Shown: positions 7,624 to 16,681, numbered from the stretch's first letter. The stretch is 64,000 bases of DNA from JAIVGV01 sp035295985 (GCA_035295985.1 DATHBT010000004.1:23976-87975); one strand, 5' to 3'. Translations and numbers: made by a program. The notes: a model not told the origin generated them from the letters alone.

Positions 7624-8373
7624 CTAATCCCGCCGCGAGACGTAATCAACGAGCTTGAGCCAATCTATCTGATTGTCAGGGGTCATAAAGTCTTTAATGA
7701 AATCCTGAGTCATTTCGTTGACCTTAGACGAGTAAGCTCGTTTGAATGTCTCGTCCTTCTGCCGAGCCTCCTCGTCAATCGGCGTTATGATCTCCCGGTA
7801 GAGTTCATCGTCGCCTGAGACGAAGCGCCAAAAATCCTGCCCCGCATACTTGTAATACTGCTTGTCAGGGTCGGTGTGTGTCTTGAAGGGATGCCTGTCT
7901 TTGCCGTAGATGCAGCCGTTGACAGCGATGACCTCATCGTGACCGCGCTCGCGTAGTAACAGCCGCGCCACTTTGAAGTTATCGCGCATCCTGTTCACTT
8001 GGTCGCTGTTGCCCCAGTTAGTCCCCGACTTGATGCCGACGACGTAATAAATGCCGTCGCGCTGGAACTCTAAATCAACGCTCTTCAACTCAGACTTAAA
8101 ACCGCCGTAGAGCGTGCGTGAGACGTAAATCGCAAAGCCTTCGAGCAGGTTGCCGAACATCGTCTCTTCCTGCGAAGAGAGAAACGCATCAACGACGCCC
8201 TTCACCAAGTCGCCGGCAAGTTCAATGTTCTTAGCTTTGAAGAGGTACGGGTTCTTGCGCTTCAGCACGCCATGAAGATTTAGCTGATTGAGGTTGTTCA
8301 GTCTGGTCTCGTAGAACGGCGTGATGACGTGCTCTGCGAGATAATCGTAATAGTGTTGATAGCGGGAGGTCAT
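7624..8373 (-). CDS. Type II restriction endonuclease, PmeII-like
   Basis: 249 residues. The N-terminal half (ITPFYETRLNNLNQLNLHG, then LKRKNPYLF) resembles PmeII-type restriction enzymes. A PD-(D/E)XK-like core is plausible in the centre: an acidic VDLEF strand followed by a VGIKSG strand, with Glu and Lys in the expected order. It would cleave DNA at the site protected by the adjacent methyltransferase. Its ATG overlaps the methyltransferase stop by four bases, so the methylase is translated first. Base composition is near 50% GC, well below the neighbours, a sign of recent acquisition. The recognition sequence is unknown. Confidence 0.75.
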   Translation of the reverse strand: MTSRYQHYYDYLAEHVITPFYETRLNNLNQLNLHGVLKRKNPYLFKAKNIELAGDLVKGVVDAFLSSQEETMFGNLLEGFAIYVSRTLYGGFKSELKSVDLEFQRDGIYYVVGIKSGTNWGNSDQVNRMRDNFKVARLLLRERGHDEVIAVNGCIYGKDRHPFKTHTDPDKQYYKYAGQDFWRFVSGDDELYREIITPIDEEARQKDETFKRAYSSKVNEMTQDFIKDFMTPDNQIDWLKLVDYVSRRD

Positions 8374-9224
8374 ATGAGCTTGCGCTGCGCGGGCATTCTC
8401 TTAACTTCGCTGATGTTTACAACCGCCTCTTGGTAATACTCGTCCTTAAGCTCGACGCCGACGTAGCTGCGTCCTAGCTCGTAGGCGGCGACGCACGTCG
8501 TCCCGCTGCCCATGAACGGGTCAAGCACAACGTCATCCTCCTGAGTGAAGAGCTTGATGAACCACGAAGGCAGTTCTTTCGGGAAGGCGGCGGCGTGATT
8601 CTTGTTGCCGCATTCCGTCGCCATGTGGAGAACGTTCGGCGGGTAGGCTTTATCACGCCCCAGCCAGTTTGCGATGTTCTTGCCGAAGCCGCTACCGACT
8701 TGCGAATTAAACCGTCTGCTGTCGTTGTCACTCAGTTTCTTAAGTCTCGTCTTCGCCCAATCGCCCATTGTGACCATGACGGCGTCCTGATACATCTTGA
8801 ACTTCTTCTGCTTGTTGAAGTGTAGGCAGCGCTCCCAAGCGTCGCGGAAGCGGTTCGGCCACTTGCCCGGCGCGCAGTTCTTTTTGTGCCACATATACTC
8901 TTCAGTCCACAGCCAGCCGCGCCGCTTCATTTCAAGAATCAGTTCGAGGACGTAAGTGTGACGCTCGCCGTTGACGACGCGCTCCTTGATGTTGAGCACG
9001 AAAGAGCCTTCCGGCTTCAGCACGCGCTTTAGCTCGTCGGCAATCGGCATGAACCACTCGACATACTTATCAGGGTGTATGCCGCCGTACACGTCTTTGC
9101 GGCTGTCGGCGTAGGGCGGTGAAGTGACGACTAAATCAATGCTCGCATCGGGGAGCTTCGGCAGCACTTCTAGGCAATCGCCGTGATGGAGTGTGTTGAG
9201 TACCTTCTTTAGCTCAGTGCTCAT
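8370..9224 (-). CDS. Beta-class DNA methyltransferase of a type II R-M system
   Basis: 284 residues from the ATG at 9224; a TTG at 9260 would add 12. The catalytic motif TSPPY (34-38) precedes the SAM-binding motif DPFMGSGTT (235-243), the order of beta-class amino methyltransferases. TSPPY is more common in N4-cytosine enzymes, though N6-adenine activity cannot be excluded. A variable region around 110-200 should be the target-recognition domain. It overlaps the restriction gene by ATGA (8370-8373), giving a methylase-first operon that would protect host DNA before cleavage starts. GC content is clearly lower than in flanking genes. Confidence 0.9.
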   Translation of the reverse strand: MSTELKKVLNTLHHGDCLEVLPKLPDASIDLVVTSPPYADSRKDVYGGIHPDKYVEWFMPIADELKRVLKPEGSFVLNIKERVVNGERHTYVLELILEMKRRGWLWTEEYMWHKKNCAPGKWPNRFRDAWERCLHFNKQKKFKMYQDAVMVTMGDWAKTRLKKLSDNDSRRFNSQVGSGFGKNIANWLGRDKAYPPNVLHMATECGNKNHAAAFPKELPSWFIKLFTQEDDVVLDPFMGSGTTCVAAYELGRSYVGVELKDEYYQEAVVNISEVKRMPAQRKLI

Positions 9225-9492
9225 TTGATTCTGCTTGGTAGGTAATGAAGAGCTTGGCAACCGTGCGGAAACTTAGAGCAAAGCAACTAGCTAATCAAGC
9301 GAAAATAAAATCTGAAGCGGATGTGCAAGGGTTGTGAGGCGTCGGTCGGGAGGCCGGCGCGGTTAGGTTTGCGCGTGGGCAGCGGGCCGCGTCTGTAGGC
9401 GTCAGGCTCGTTGGCGCGCGGGCGAAAATTTCGCGGGGAGTATAGCACGCGTCGCAGCGGCGCGCTGTCAGGTTACGTGTGCCGGTTTGCTC

Positions 9493-9943
9493 CTACTCTC
9501 CCGCGAGTCGCAACGCTTCTTCGCGGAGGGCGTCGCTCAGGTAGAAGCCGTTAAGCTCCAAAGCTTCAATCACGGGGCGGATGGCCGGGATGACACCGCC
9601 GCGCTTGGCCTTGAGAAGGATGCCTATCGTCCCGACGACTTTCAGCCCCAAGTTTCTTGCCGCCGCGCGGGCCTGCGAGTCGTCCAAAACTATGGTGTGC
9701 CCCTGTTCACTGGCTAAGGCGATGGCTTCGGCCTCGCCTTCGTCGAGCAGCATTATTCAGGACAGAAACGAGGGCGTGGTTGGTCGGCGTTTCGACTTTA
9801 AGCCACGGGAGGGGTGTGCCGAATTCTCGTGCGACGGCGGGCGGGACGATGACAGGGTCGAAGAGCGCCTGCAAGATGTCGAGCCGCCCCACCCTTTCAA
9901 GCCCGATCAGGCAAGTGGTGTCAACGACGGCCGGGCCTTTCAC
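9493..9943 (-). pseudogene. DUF3368 (PIN-like) toxin split by a frameshift
   Basis: The N-terminal frame (9943 leftward) reads VVDTTCLIGLERVGRL and PPAVAREFG, the start of DUF3368 proteins with the first catalytic Asp of the PIN fold. It leaves frame near 9755. The C-terminal part continues in another frame from 9753 (LLDEGEAEAIAL, IVLDDSQARAAA, ALRLAGE), which carries the remaining acidic residues. The two halves abut with no missing segment, so one base change of +1 type explains the break. Such proteins are VapC-like RNases that pair with UPF0175 antitoxins, and the partner lies just upstream with a four-base overlap. It may be a true pseudogene or a sequencing error. Confidence 0.8.
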
Positions 9944-10164
9944 GAATCCAACTCCTGCCGCAGCTCCTCGGCGGAGTAGTTGAAGACGGGAACCTTGTGG
10001 CGGCCCAAGACCTCGACGAAGGCGCGCGACGAATAGCCGGCCAGCCTCGCCGCCTGCCCGAGCGAAGCCTTGCCGACCTCGTAGAGCTTGACGGCGAGAA
10101 GCAATTTAGCCTCCTCCTCCGAGAGGTTGGACGGCAACTCGACTTCCAACTGCGTGGCGCTCAC
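9940..10164 (-). CDS. UPF0175 family antitoxin
   Basis: 74 residues with the UPF0175 pattern: EEEAKLLLAVKLYEVGKASL, then a helix-turn-helix-like LGQAARLAGYSSRAFVEVLG, and the end PVFNYSAEELRQEL. These small proteins are antitoxins to DUF3368/PIN toxins and probably repress their own operon. The stop overlaps the toxin ATG by four bases (9940-9943). The antitoxin is intact while the toxin is frameshifted, so the module is likely inactive as a toxin system but may still repress or protect against related toxins. Confidence 0.85.
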   Translation of the reverse strand: MSATQLEVELPSNLSEEEAKLLLAVKLYEVGKASLGQAARLAGYSSRAFVEVLGRHKVPVFNYSAEELRQELDS

Positions 10165-10255
10165 GACTGTTTGCCCCTCCCTTCAGCTTTCGTTATTGAG
10201 GCAGACGACGAAATGCGCCGACTGGTTTTTCCGCCCTCTTCATGGCTAATTTAGG

Positions 10256-10498
10256 CTACGCTGCTTGCGGGTGCGGCTCGACGGAGCGGACGCGGGCGAT
10301 CTCGCGGGGCGCAATGGGGCGCACCTGTCCGGCCGTGAGCGAGACGACGGCCAGCGTCTCGCCGTCGAGCGCGACGAACTCGACTTCGTAGCCCGCGCCT
10401 TCGCCGTGGGCGAGAACGACCGTGCCGATGTCGCCCGCCTGCAACCCGTTGTCGGGCAGGTCGGTCGTCAGGACGACCTGATCCAACTCCTTAATCAT
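10256..10498 (-). CDS. DUF4926 domain protein
   Basis: 80 residues matching the DUF4926 pattern: ELDQVVLTTDLPDNGLQAGD, IGTVV, YEVEFV, then LTAGQVRPI. The fold is probably a small SH3-like beta barrel. There is no signal peptide or membrane segment. It starts 12 bases after the stop of the DUF6883 gene, so the two form one transcript. Pairs of this type are frequent in bacterial accessory regions and look like toxin-antitoxin or inhibitor pairs, but no biochemical function is known to me. Confidence 0.75.
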   Translation of the reverse strand: MIKELDQVVLTTDLPDNGLQAGDIGTVVLAHGEGAGYEVEFVALDGETLAVVSLTAGQVRPIAPREIARVRSVEPHPQAA

Positions 10499-10510
10499 CG
10501 CCGACTCCTT

Positions 10511-10843
10511 TTACAGCGGGTACGCCGTCGCCAGACGAGCCGTCTCCTCACCAGTCTCGACGAACCACACGACGCGCACCAGCGGCGCTCTCCCGTCGGG
10601 CGTTTCCAGCCCCCCTTCGACAACGTATCTCGTCCCGAAGGGCGTCGCCTCCGCCTTCGCAACTTCGTGCCGGGCCGCGTGCCGGAGCAAAGCCTCGGCC
10701 AGAGTTTGCCACGACTCCGGCGTAAAACCGAAGCGCGAGAAGAACGCCGCCTTGCCCCGCCCGTCCCTGTGAGTGGGCGAGAGCAGGTAACCGACGATCT
10801 TCTCGCGCGGGACTAACGCCTGCTCATGATTCGGCAGTTTCAC
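10511..10843 (-). CDS. DUF6883 domain protein
   Basis: 110 residues matching DUF6883: MKLPNHEQALVPREKIVGYL, PTHRDGRGKAAFF, a helical LAEALLRHAARHE, then GTRYVVEG and VRVVWFV near the end. The same domain occurs at the tips of some polymorphic toxins, so a nuclease-like or toxin role is possible but unproven. It is the upstream member of a two-gene unit with the DUF4926 gene. The adjacent UPF0175/DUF3368 remnant suggests a small accessory island. Confidence 0.7.
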   Translation of the reverse strand: MKLPNHEQALVPREKIVGYLLSPTHRDGRGKAAFFSRFGFTPESWQTLAEALLRHAARHEVAKAEATPFGTRYVVEGGLETPDGRAPLVRVVWFVETGEETARLATAYPL

Positions 10844-10881
10844 CGGGAAGGTCTTTATAGCTCGAACTCTGAACTGAGCGG

Positions 10882-11868
10882 CTACTTGTCCGCGCCGCGG
10901 CGGGCGGCTTCGAGGTCGGAGGCGACCATCTCGGCGATCAGCTCGGCGAAGGTGCAGGTGGGCTGCCAGCCGAGTTCGCGGCGGGCCTTCGACGAGTCGC
11001 CAACGAGCAGATCGACTTCGGCCGGGCGCAGGAATTGCTCGTCGATCACGACGTACCCGCGGTAGTCGAGGCCGACCTCGGCGAAGGCGCGCTCGCAGAA
11101 CTCCCTGACCGTGTGCGTCTCGCCCGTCGCGACGACGTAGTCGTCCGGGGAATCCTGTTGCAGCATCAGGTGCATGGCGCGCACGTAGTCGCGGGCGTGG
11201 CCCCAGTCGCGCCGCGCTTCGAGGTTGCCGAGGCGGAGTTCGCGCGCCCGGCCCGTCTTGATGCGCGCTACGGTCGAGCTGATCTTGCGCGTGACGAACT
11301 CGTGGCCGCGGCGCGGGCTTTCGTGGTTGAACAGGATGCCCGACGCGCAGAACATCTGATAGGCTTCGCGGTAGTTGCGCGTGAGGTCAAAGCCGGCGAC
11401 CTTGGAGATGCCGTAAGGCGAGCGCGGGTGGAAGCGCGTCTGCTCGGTCTGCGGCGTCTCGGCGACCTTGCCGAACATCTCACTCGATCCGGCGAAGTAG
11501 AAGCGGCAGCGGGGGCGCAGCTCGCGAAGCGCGGCGAGGACATGGTGCGTGCCGTTGATGTTGGTGTCCATCGTCGAGAAGCCGTCCGAGAACGACTCGG
11601 CGACGAAACTTTGCGCGGCGAGGTGGTAGCACTCGTCGAAGTCGTGGCGCGTGAAGACATGGAAGATCGAGGCGTAGGATTCGAGGCTCGCCGGGTGGAG
11701 CGTGACGCGATCCAGTACGTGCGAGATGCGCGCGAAGCGGCGCGACGGGTCTTCGAGCGCGACGCGGCGCACCAGCCCGTGAACCTCGTAGCCGAGTCCC
11801 AACAAGTGCTCGGCCAGGTAGCTGCCGTCCTGTCCGGTGATGCCGGTGATGAGAGCCTTCCTGGGCAG
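10882..11868 (-). CDS. GDP-mannose 4,6-dehydratase-like SDR, CTG start
   Basis: From a CTG at 11868 the protein has 328 residues and includes the Rossmann motif [13 protein letters not shown], which the first ATG/GTG/TTG-type reading (11805) would cut off. GGAGG lies 9 bases before the CTG and no other start codon fits, so CTG initiation is the best call. The catalytic set SSEMFGK and YGISK, plus NHESPRRG, is that of GDP-mannose 4,6-dehydratases. The segment after HGLVRR, which in true Gmd reads like RASTFNT, is different here (VALEDPSRR), so substrate specificity may have shifted. It follows the DegT aminotransferase gene, suggesting a 4-keto-6-deoxy sugar intermediate. A canonical gmd lies at 45381. 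Confidence 0.85.
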   Translation of the reverse strand: MPRKALITGITGQDGSYLAEHLLGLGYEVHGLVRRVALEDPSRRFARISHVLDRVTLHPASLESYASIFHVFTRHDFDECYHLAAQSFVAESFSDGFSTMDTNINGTHHVLAALRELRPRCRFYFAGSSEMFGKVAETPQTEQTRFHPRSPYGISKVAGFDLTRNYREAYQMFCASGILFNHESPRRGHEFVTRKISSTVARIKTGRARELRLGNLEARRDWGHARDYVRAMHLMLQQDSPDDYVVATGETHTVREFCERAFAEVGLDYRGYVVIDEQFLRPAEVDLLVGDSSKARRELGWQPTCTFAELIAEMVASDLEAARRGADK

Positions 11869-11893
11869 TGTGGTTTCCCTCCTCGGTGGCGGC

Positions 11894-13075
11894 CTACGGC
11901 CTGAAGTCTTCGACCGACTCGACGACGTAACGCTGCTCCTCGTCCGTCAGCTCAGGGTAGATGGGCAGGGCCAGCGTCTCGCGCGCCGCGCGCTCGGCCT
12001 CCGGGAGCGATCCCGGCGCGTAGCCGAGCGGGCGGAAGCACTCCTGTAGGTGGAGCGGGACGGGGTAGTAAACCTTCGTCCCGACGCCGCGCTCGGCCAG
12101 GTGCTTCATCAGCGGATCGCGCAAACGGGCCGGCACGCGGACGACGTACTGGTGGAAGATGTGGCGCGCGCCCTCGCGCACGCGCGGCGTGGTCAGGTCG
12201 AAGCCGAGGCCCGACTCCGCGAACAACTGATCGTAGCGCGCGGCCCGCGCGGCGCGCGCGTCCGACCAGCGGTCGAGGTGCGGGAGCTTGACGCGCAGGA
12301 TCGCTGCCTGCACCGCGTCGAGCCGGGAGTTTAGGCCGACCTCGCGGTGCAGGTACTCAGTCTCGCCGCCGTGTACGCGCAGCCGCCGCAGCCGCGCGGC
12401 CAGTTCGTCGTCGTCCGTCACGATCATGCCGGCGTCGCCGGCCGCGCCGAGGTTCTTAGTCGGGTAGAAGCTGAAGCAGCCGGCAGCGCCCATCGCGCCG
12501 GCCCGGCGTCCGCCGTCCTCCGCGCCGATGGCCTGCGCCGCGTCCTCTATGACGGCGAGGCCGTGGCGGCGCGCGATCTCACTGATCGCGTCCATCCCGG
12601 CGCACTGGCCGTAGAGGTGGACGGGCATGACGGCGCGCGTGCGGGGGGTGATCGCGGACTCGATCTTCGCGGGGTCGATGTTGTAGGTGAGCGGGTCGAT
12701 GTCCGCGAAGACGGGGCGCGCGCCCGCGCGCCAGATCGCGCCGGCCGTGGCGAAGAAGCTGTAGGGGGTGGTGACGACCTCGTCGCCCGCGCCAATGTCT
12801 AAGGCCGTGAGCGCGAGCAGCAGCGCGTCCGTGCCGGAGGCGCACCCCACGCCGTGGCGTGCGCCCGCGTAGCCGGCGACCTCCTCTTCGAGCAGCCGCA
12901 CTTCCGCGCCCAGGACGAACTGCTGCGAGTCGAGCACGCGGGCGACGGCCGCGCGCAGCTCCCCGCCGAGCGCCGCGTGCTGGCGCGACAGGTCTAGCAG
13001 GGGGACTTGCACCCTCCGTGCGGGCGCGCTGGTCTGTTCTCGGTTCACTCGGCGGAAAAGCTCCGGGCCACACAC
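11894..13075 (-). CDS. DegT/DnrJ/EryC1/StrS sugar aminotransferase
   Basis: Up to 393 residues, PLP-dependent fold type I. Asp/Gln of [10 protein letters not shown] and the Schiff-base lysine in [16 protein letters not shown] are present, with the C-terminal [10 protein letters not shown] segment typical of NDP-keto-sugar aminotransferases. It converts a 3- or 4-keto nucleotide sugar to an amino sugar using glutamate. The first 22 residues lie before the usual [10 protein letters not shown] start and may not be translated. It is followed by the Gmd-like dehydratase, and the likely substrate is that enzyme's 4-keto-6-deoxy product (a perosamine-synthase-like step), an inference from the pairing. 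Confidence 0.9.
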   Translation of the reverse strand: MCGPELFRRVNREQTSAPARRVQVPLLDLSRQHAALGGELRAAVARVLDSQQFVLGAEVRLLEEEVAGYAGARHGVGCASGTDALLLALTALDIGAGDEVVTTPYSFFATAGAIWRAGARPVFADIDPLTYNIDPAKIESAITPRTRAVMPVHLYGQCAGMDAISEIARRHGLAVIEDAAQAIGAEDGGRRAGAMGAAGCFSFYPTKNLGAAGDAGMIVTDDDELAARLRRLRVHGGETEYLHREVGLNSRLDAVQAAILRVKLPHLDRWSDARAARAARYDQLFAESGLGFDLTTPRVREGARHIFHQYVVRVPARLRDPLMKHLAERGVGTKVYYPVPLHLQECFRPLGYAPGSLPEAERAARETLALPIYPELTDEEQRYVVESVEDFRP

Positions 13076-13144
13076 GTCGGCGCGCAGCCCACGCTCGGAG
13101 GTGGCGGGCTGCGCGCCGGACAGGAGGCCCCGTTTCGCGGTCTT

Positions 13145-15574
13145 CTAGACCCGTTTCGTTGTCGCGCCGGCGCCGGCCACTTCGATCCCGTCGCCGTCGC
13201 CGTTGGCGTCGTCGTCCTCGGCGTAGTAGCCCGAGTAGTAGCTGGCGTAATAGTAGTAGTAGCTGTTCGACGAGTCAGGCACGACGTTGTTGAGGACGAT
13301 GCCGAAGATGTGCGCGCCCACGTCGAGCAGTTGCTGCTTGGCGCGGCGCACGACCGCCCGCGAGGAGCGCCCGCCGTGGACGACGAGCATGACGCCGTCA
13401 ACCATCGTCGAGAGGATCGAGGCGTCGGTGAAGGAGATGGCCGGCGGCGAGTCGATGATGACGTGCTGGAAGCGCTCGGAGAGGGCCTCCAGCAGCCGGC
13501 GCATCTGCTCGCTGCCCAGCAGCTCGGCCGCGTTGGGCGGCACCGGCCCCGACGTGATGACCTTCAGGTTCGGCAGCTTCTCGTAGGTCTGCATGAGCGA
13601 GTCGATGTCGAACTCGCCCGACAGGTAGTTGGTCACGCCGCGAGCGTTCGCCATCTCGAAGTGGCCGTGGACGCGCGGGCGGCGCAGGTCGCAGTCGATC
13701 AGCAGGACGTCGGCCCCCGTCTGCGCCAGCATCAGCGCCGTGTTGACGGCGGTCGTCGTCTTGCCCTCGGAGGGCTGCGACGAGGTGACGAGCACGGTGC
13801 GCGGCGGCTGGCCGGCCGACGAGAGCAGCAACGACGTGCGCAGGTGGCGGTAGGCCTCCGTGACGGGCGAGCGCACGTCCTCGATGAGGGCGAGCGCCGT
13901 CGTCGGCTCGGCCGGGGCCGCCGGCGAGCCGCGGCCCAGCAGCCTGCGCTCCGTTCGAGGCGCGGGGACGAGCGCGAGGGTGGGGAGGTGGATGTGGCGA
14001 TCCACGTCCTCGATGGATTTGAGCGTGTCGTCGAGGTAGTCGAGCAGGAATGCCAGGCCGATGCCGGCGGCCAGCGAGAGCACGAGCGCGATCAGGATGT
14101 TGCGCACGCGCGGCGGCCCGATGAGCGCGGGCGTGCGGGCCGGCGTGGCAACGGTGATGTTACTGCTCGCCTCGTGCGGCGACAGCTCCACCTCCTTCTG
14201 CTTCGCCAGGTGGGTGTTGTACATCTGCTTGGTCGTCTCCAGTTCCGCCTGCAGGTTCTGGAGCTTCGTCGCGGCGATGCCCTGGTAGTTGACCTTGGTG
14301 CGCGCCTGCTCGTAGTTGCGGCGCATCTTCTCGGCGTTCGACTTGGCCGACTCGTACTGGTTCCCCAGCGCCTTGACGGCGTCGTGAGCGCGCCGCTCCT
14401 TGGCGCGCTCCAGGTTGCGCCGCTGCTCGTCGAGCCTGACGACGGCCGGGTGCTTCTCGGTGTAGGTGGTGAGCAGAGCGGCGCGCTGCTCTTCCAGGTT
14501 CTCGATCTTCGTTTGGATGTCCTGGATGTACTTGTCCGCCTGCACGGTCGGGATGGAGAGGATGCTGACGCCGGGCTGCTGTAGCGACTCCTGCACCCTC
14601 TCCCACTCCGACTGCATCGCCTTGTACTTCGCCTCGGCGTCCATCATCTGCGAGCTGTAGGTGGTGAGCTGGAGCGCCGCCAGGTTCTGACCCTGGACCG
14701 GGCCGAGCGGGAGGTCGTTCGCCTGCTTGAACCTCAGCTCGGCGTCCTGCTGCTTCTTCAGCTCGATCTGGAGATCGATGATGCGCTGCGCCAACTGCTG
14801 GGCCGCCTCCCTCGCGCCGGAGGACTCGCGGTCGAAGTTCTCCCTGATGAAGACGTCGGCGACCGCGTCCGTGATCCTCATCGCCAGGGCCGGGTCTGAG
14901 TGCTGGAACCGGATGTCGATGAGGCTAGTGTCTTTGACGGGTGAGATGAGCAGCCCCGACCTCAAGGCGTTCTCGAGCGCCTCCATCCGGGCCTCCTGCT
15001 CGGACGTGAGCTGGGCGTCGTCCCCCTGCGGGCCGGCGGTCGAGGCGTCGTTGACGACCGACAGCCCGCCCCCGCCCGACTTCTCGTTCTTCTTCGGCTG
15101 CTGGCCCGAGACGGCGCGGCGCAGCGCGCCGAGCAGGCCGGGCCGCTCCTGCGCGCCCGTGAACGCAGGGTCGTTGTGCAGCCCGAGCCTGAGAATGACC
15201 TTGCGCGCCAGGCGCGGGTTCTCCAGCAGCTTCAACTGCGTCGCCCAGAAGGTCGGGTCGGTGCCCGCGTTCAGGATCAGCTCCTTCGTCTTGATCAGGT
15301 TCTTGCTCTTCTGCTCGATCTGGATGGTCGTCTGGGCCTCGTAGATCGACGGCTGCCGGTACGCCTGGATGGCGGCGAGCGAGGTGACCACCACGGCGAG
15401 ACTCAGGATGAGCCACTTCCGCTTGAGCACGATCTGGATGTAATCGCGCAGGTGCGTCGGCTCGGCCGCGTTGTAGGTATTGTTGGGGCGCTCCGGGTGG
15501 GTCAGTTCGCGTAGCGGCCGGTCGAGCGGCGCGGTGCCCGGCGGCAGGGACATCAGGCGGTTATCTTGCGACAT
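13145..15574 (-). CDS. Wzc-like tyrosine autokinase (BY-kinase) with Wzz domain
   Basis: 809 residues. An N-terminal Wzz domain with transmembrane helix near 50-70 (LILSLAVVVTSLAA) is followed by a long coiled coil (about 270-470) and a second membrane segment (about 495-515). The C-terminal kinase has Walker A SEGKTTT (near 604), A' LLIDCDLRRP and B VIIDSPP (near 708). The tail has a cluster of nine tyrosines (about 772-784), the autophosphorylation site that controls oligomer cycling. These proteins set chain length and drive export of capsule or exopolysaccharide through a Wza channel. No wza-type gene is in the window. It lies upstream of the aminotransferase on the same strand. Confidence 0.93.
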   Translation of the reverse strand: MSQDNRLMSLPPGTAPLDRPLRELTHPERPNNTYNAAEPTHLRDYIQIVLKRKWLILSLAVVVTSLAAIQAYRQPSIYEAQTTIQIEQKSKNLIKTKELILNAGTDPTFWATQLKLLENPRLARKVILRLGLHNDPAFTGAQERPGLLGALRRAVSGQQPKKNEKSGGGGLSVVNDASTAGPQGDDAQLTSEQEARMEALENALRSGLLISPVKDTSLIDIRFQHSDPALAMRITDAVADVFIRENFDRESSGAREAAQQLAQRIIDLQIELKKQQDAELRFKQANDLPLGPVQGQNLAALQLTTYSSQMMDAEAKYKAMQSEWERVQESLQQPGVSILSIPTVQADKYIQDIQTKIENLEEQRAALLTTYTEKHPAVVRLDEQRRNLERAKERRAHDAVKALGNQYESAKSNAEKMRRNYEQARTKVNYQGIAATKLQNLQAELETTKQMYNTHLAKQKEVELSPHEASSNITVATPARTPALIGPPRVRNILIALVLSLAAGIGLAFLLDYLDDTLKSIEDVDRHIHLPTLALVPAPRTERRLLGRGSPAAPAEPTTALALIEDVRSPVTEAYRHLRTSLLLSSAGQPPRTVLVTSSQPSEGKTTTAVNTALMLAQTGADVLLIDCDLRRPRVHGHFEMANARGVTNYLSGEFDIDSLMQTYEKLPNLKVITSGPVPPNAAELLGSEQMRRLLEALSERFQHVIIDSPPAISFTDASILSTMVDGVMLVVHGGRSSRAVVRRAKQQLLDVGAHIFGIVLNNVVPDSSNSYYYYYASYYSGYYAEDDDANGDGDGIEVAGAGATTKRV

Positions 15575-15819
15575 CTTCCTCTTAAAACCTCAAAAACGGG
15601 GACACTATTTCCGGGAATCCGGACGGGCCTTAACGGACAGCGGAGCATGATAGCAGACGGGGGGGCTGCCGCGAAACGCGAAACGGGTGCGGCAGGAAGG
15701 TTTAGAGACGCCAGAGGGCGGCAGAAGGTTGCCCCGGCGGGCCGTAATCGGCCGGCCCCCGCGCCGGGCCCTCCCCGGTCGGGCCTCGCTCCCGCCACCC
15801 CGGCGCATCTTCAAGGTCT

Positions 15820-16662
15820 TCAGCGGCCGACGAACTCGCGGAGCGCGTCGCGCCAGTCGGGCAGGGCGGCGAGGCCGAGGGCGGGCGAGAGCAGGCAGCG
15901 CAGGCGCGAGTTGCGCGGGCGCGGCGCGGGCCTGCCGAGCGAGTCCATCGGGACGCCCTCAAGGCCGGAGTCATCGCAGCCGGCTACGCGCAGCGCCTCG
16001 CGCGCGTAACCCTCGAAGCTCGTGCCGTCGCCCGCGTTGACGACGTGATAGACGCCGGGCAGGTCGAGCGCGGCCAGCTCGCGCAGGCGGCGGGCGAGGT
16101 GCGGCGCGTAGGTCGGCGTGCCGAACGCGTCGTCGATGGCCCTGAGGGGCCCGCCCGCGCGTGCGAGTTCCACGACGCGCGCGAGGAAGTTCCGTCCGCC
16201 CGGCCCGAAAATCCAGCCCGTGCGGACAACCGAGCAGCGGGCCGTCGCGGCCTGCGCGCGCCGCTCGCCTTCGAGCTTGGAGCGCGCGTAGGCGCTCTGC
16301 GGGTCCGGGTCGTCGCGCTGCGTGTAGAAGCCGTCGCGGTCGCCGCGGAAGACGTAGTCGGTCGAGATGGTGACAAAGGAGGCGCCCGCGCGCCGGCTCT
16401 CCGCGGCCAGAATCTCGACGGCGTCAGAGTTGACCAGCCGCGCCCGCGCCGGGTCGCGCTCGCACCCGTCCACGTCCGTCCACCCCGCGCAGTTGACGAC
16501 CGCCTCGGGCCGCTCGCGCGCGAAGACTTCCCGCACGCCCGCCGAGCGCGTGATGTCGAGCGACGCGCGCTCGTGCGCGAAGACCTCGTCGCCCAGCGCG
16601 CGGCAGTGCGCCGCCAACGCCGCGCCGACCATCCCGCCCGCCCCGGTGATCAGGATGCGCAT
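15820..16662 (-). CDS. rfbD: dTDP-4-dehydrorhamnose reductase
   Basis: 280 residues, the usual RmlD length. The Rossmann loop TGAGGMVGAAL, the STDYVFRG strand and the active-site YARSK (YxxxK) are present, with the FGTPTYAPHLA segment characteristic of RmlD. It reduces dTDP-4-keto-L-rhamnose to dTDP-L-rhamnose with NAD(P)H. It lies directly downstream of rfbB, separated by inverted repeat IR3. Neither rfbA nor a neighbouring rfbC is in this block; the only rfbC-like gene is at 31087 inside a CDP-sugar cluster. Confidence 0.92.
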   Translation of the reverse strand: MRILITGAGGMVGAALAAHCRALGDEVFAHERASLDITRSAGVREVFARERPEAVVNCAGWTDVDGCERDPARARLVNSDAVEILAAESRRAGASFVTISTDYVFRGDRDGFYTQRDDPDPQSAYARSKLEGERRAQAATARCSVVRTGWIFGPGGRNFLARVVELARAGGPLRAIDDAFGTPTYAPHLARRLRELAALDLPGVYHVVNAGDGTSFEGYAREALRVAGCDDSGLEGVPMDSLGRPAPRPRNSRLRCLLSPALGLAALPDWRDALREFVGR

Positions 16663-16681
16663 AAAAAGCAGGAGCCAGTTC

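Noticed and set aside
13007..14584. 525-codon plus-strand frame over the BY-kinase
   Set aside because: The composition is Arg/Ala/Gly/Val-rich, without domains, while the minus strand has all Walker motifs.
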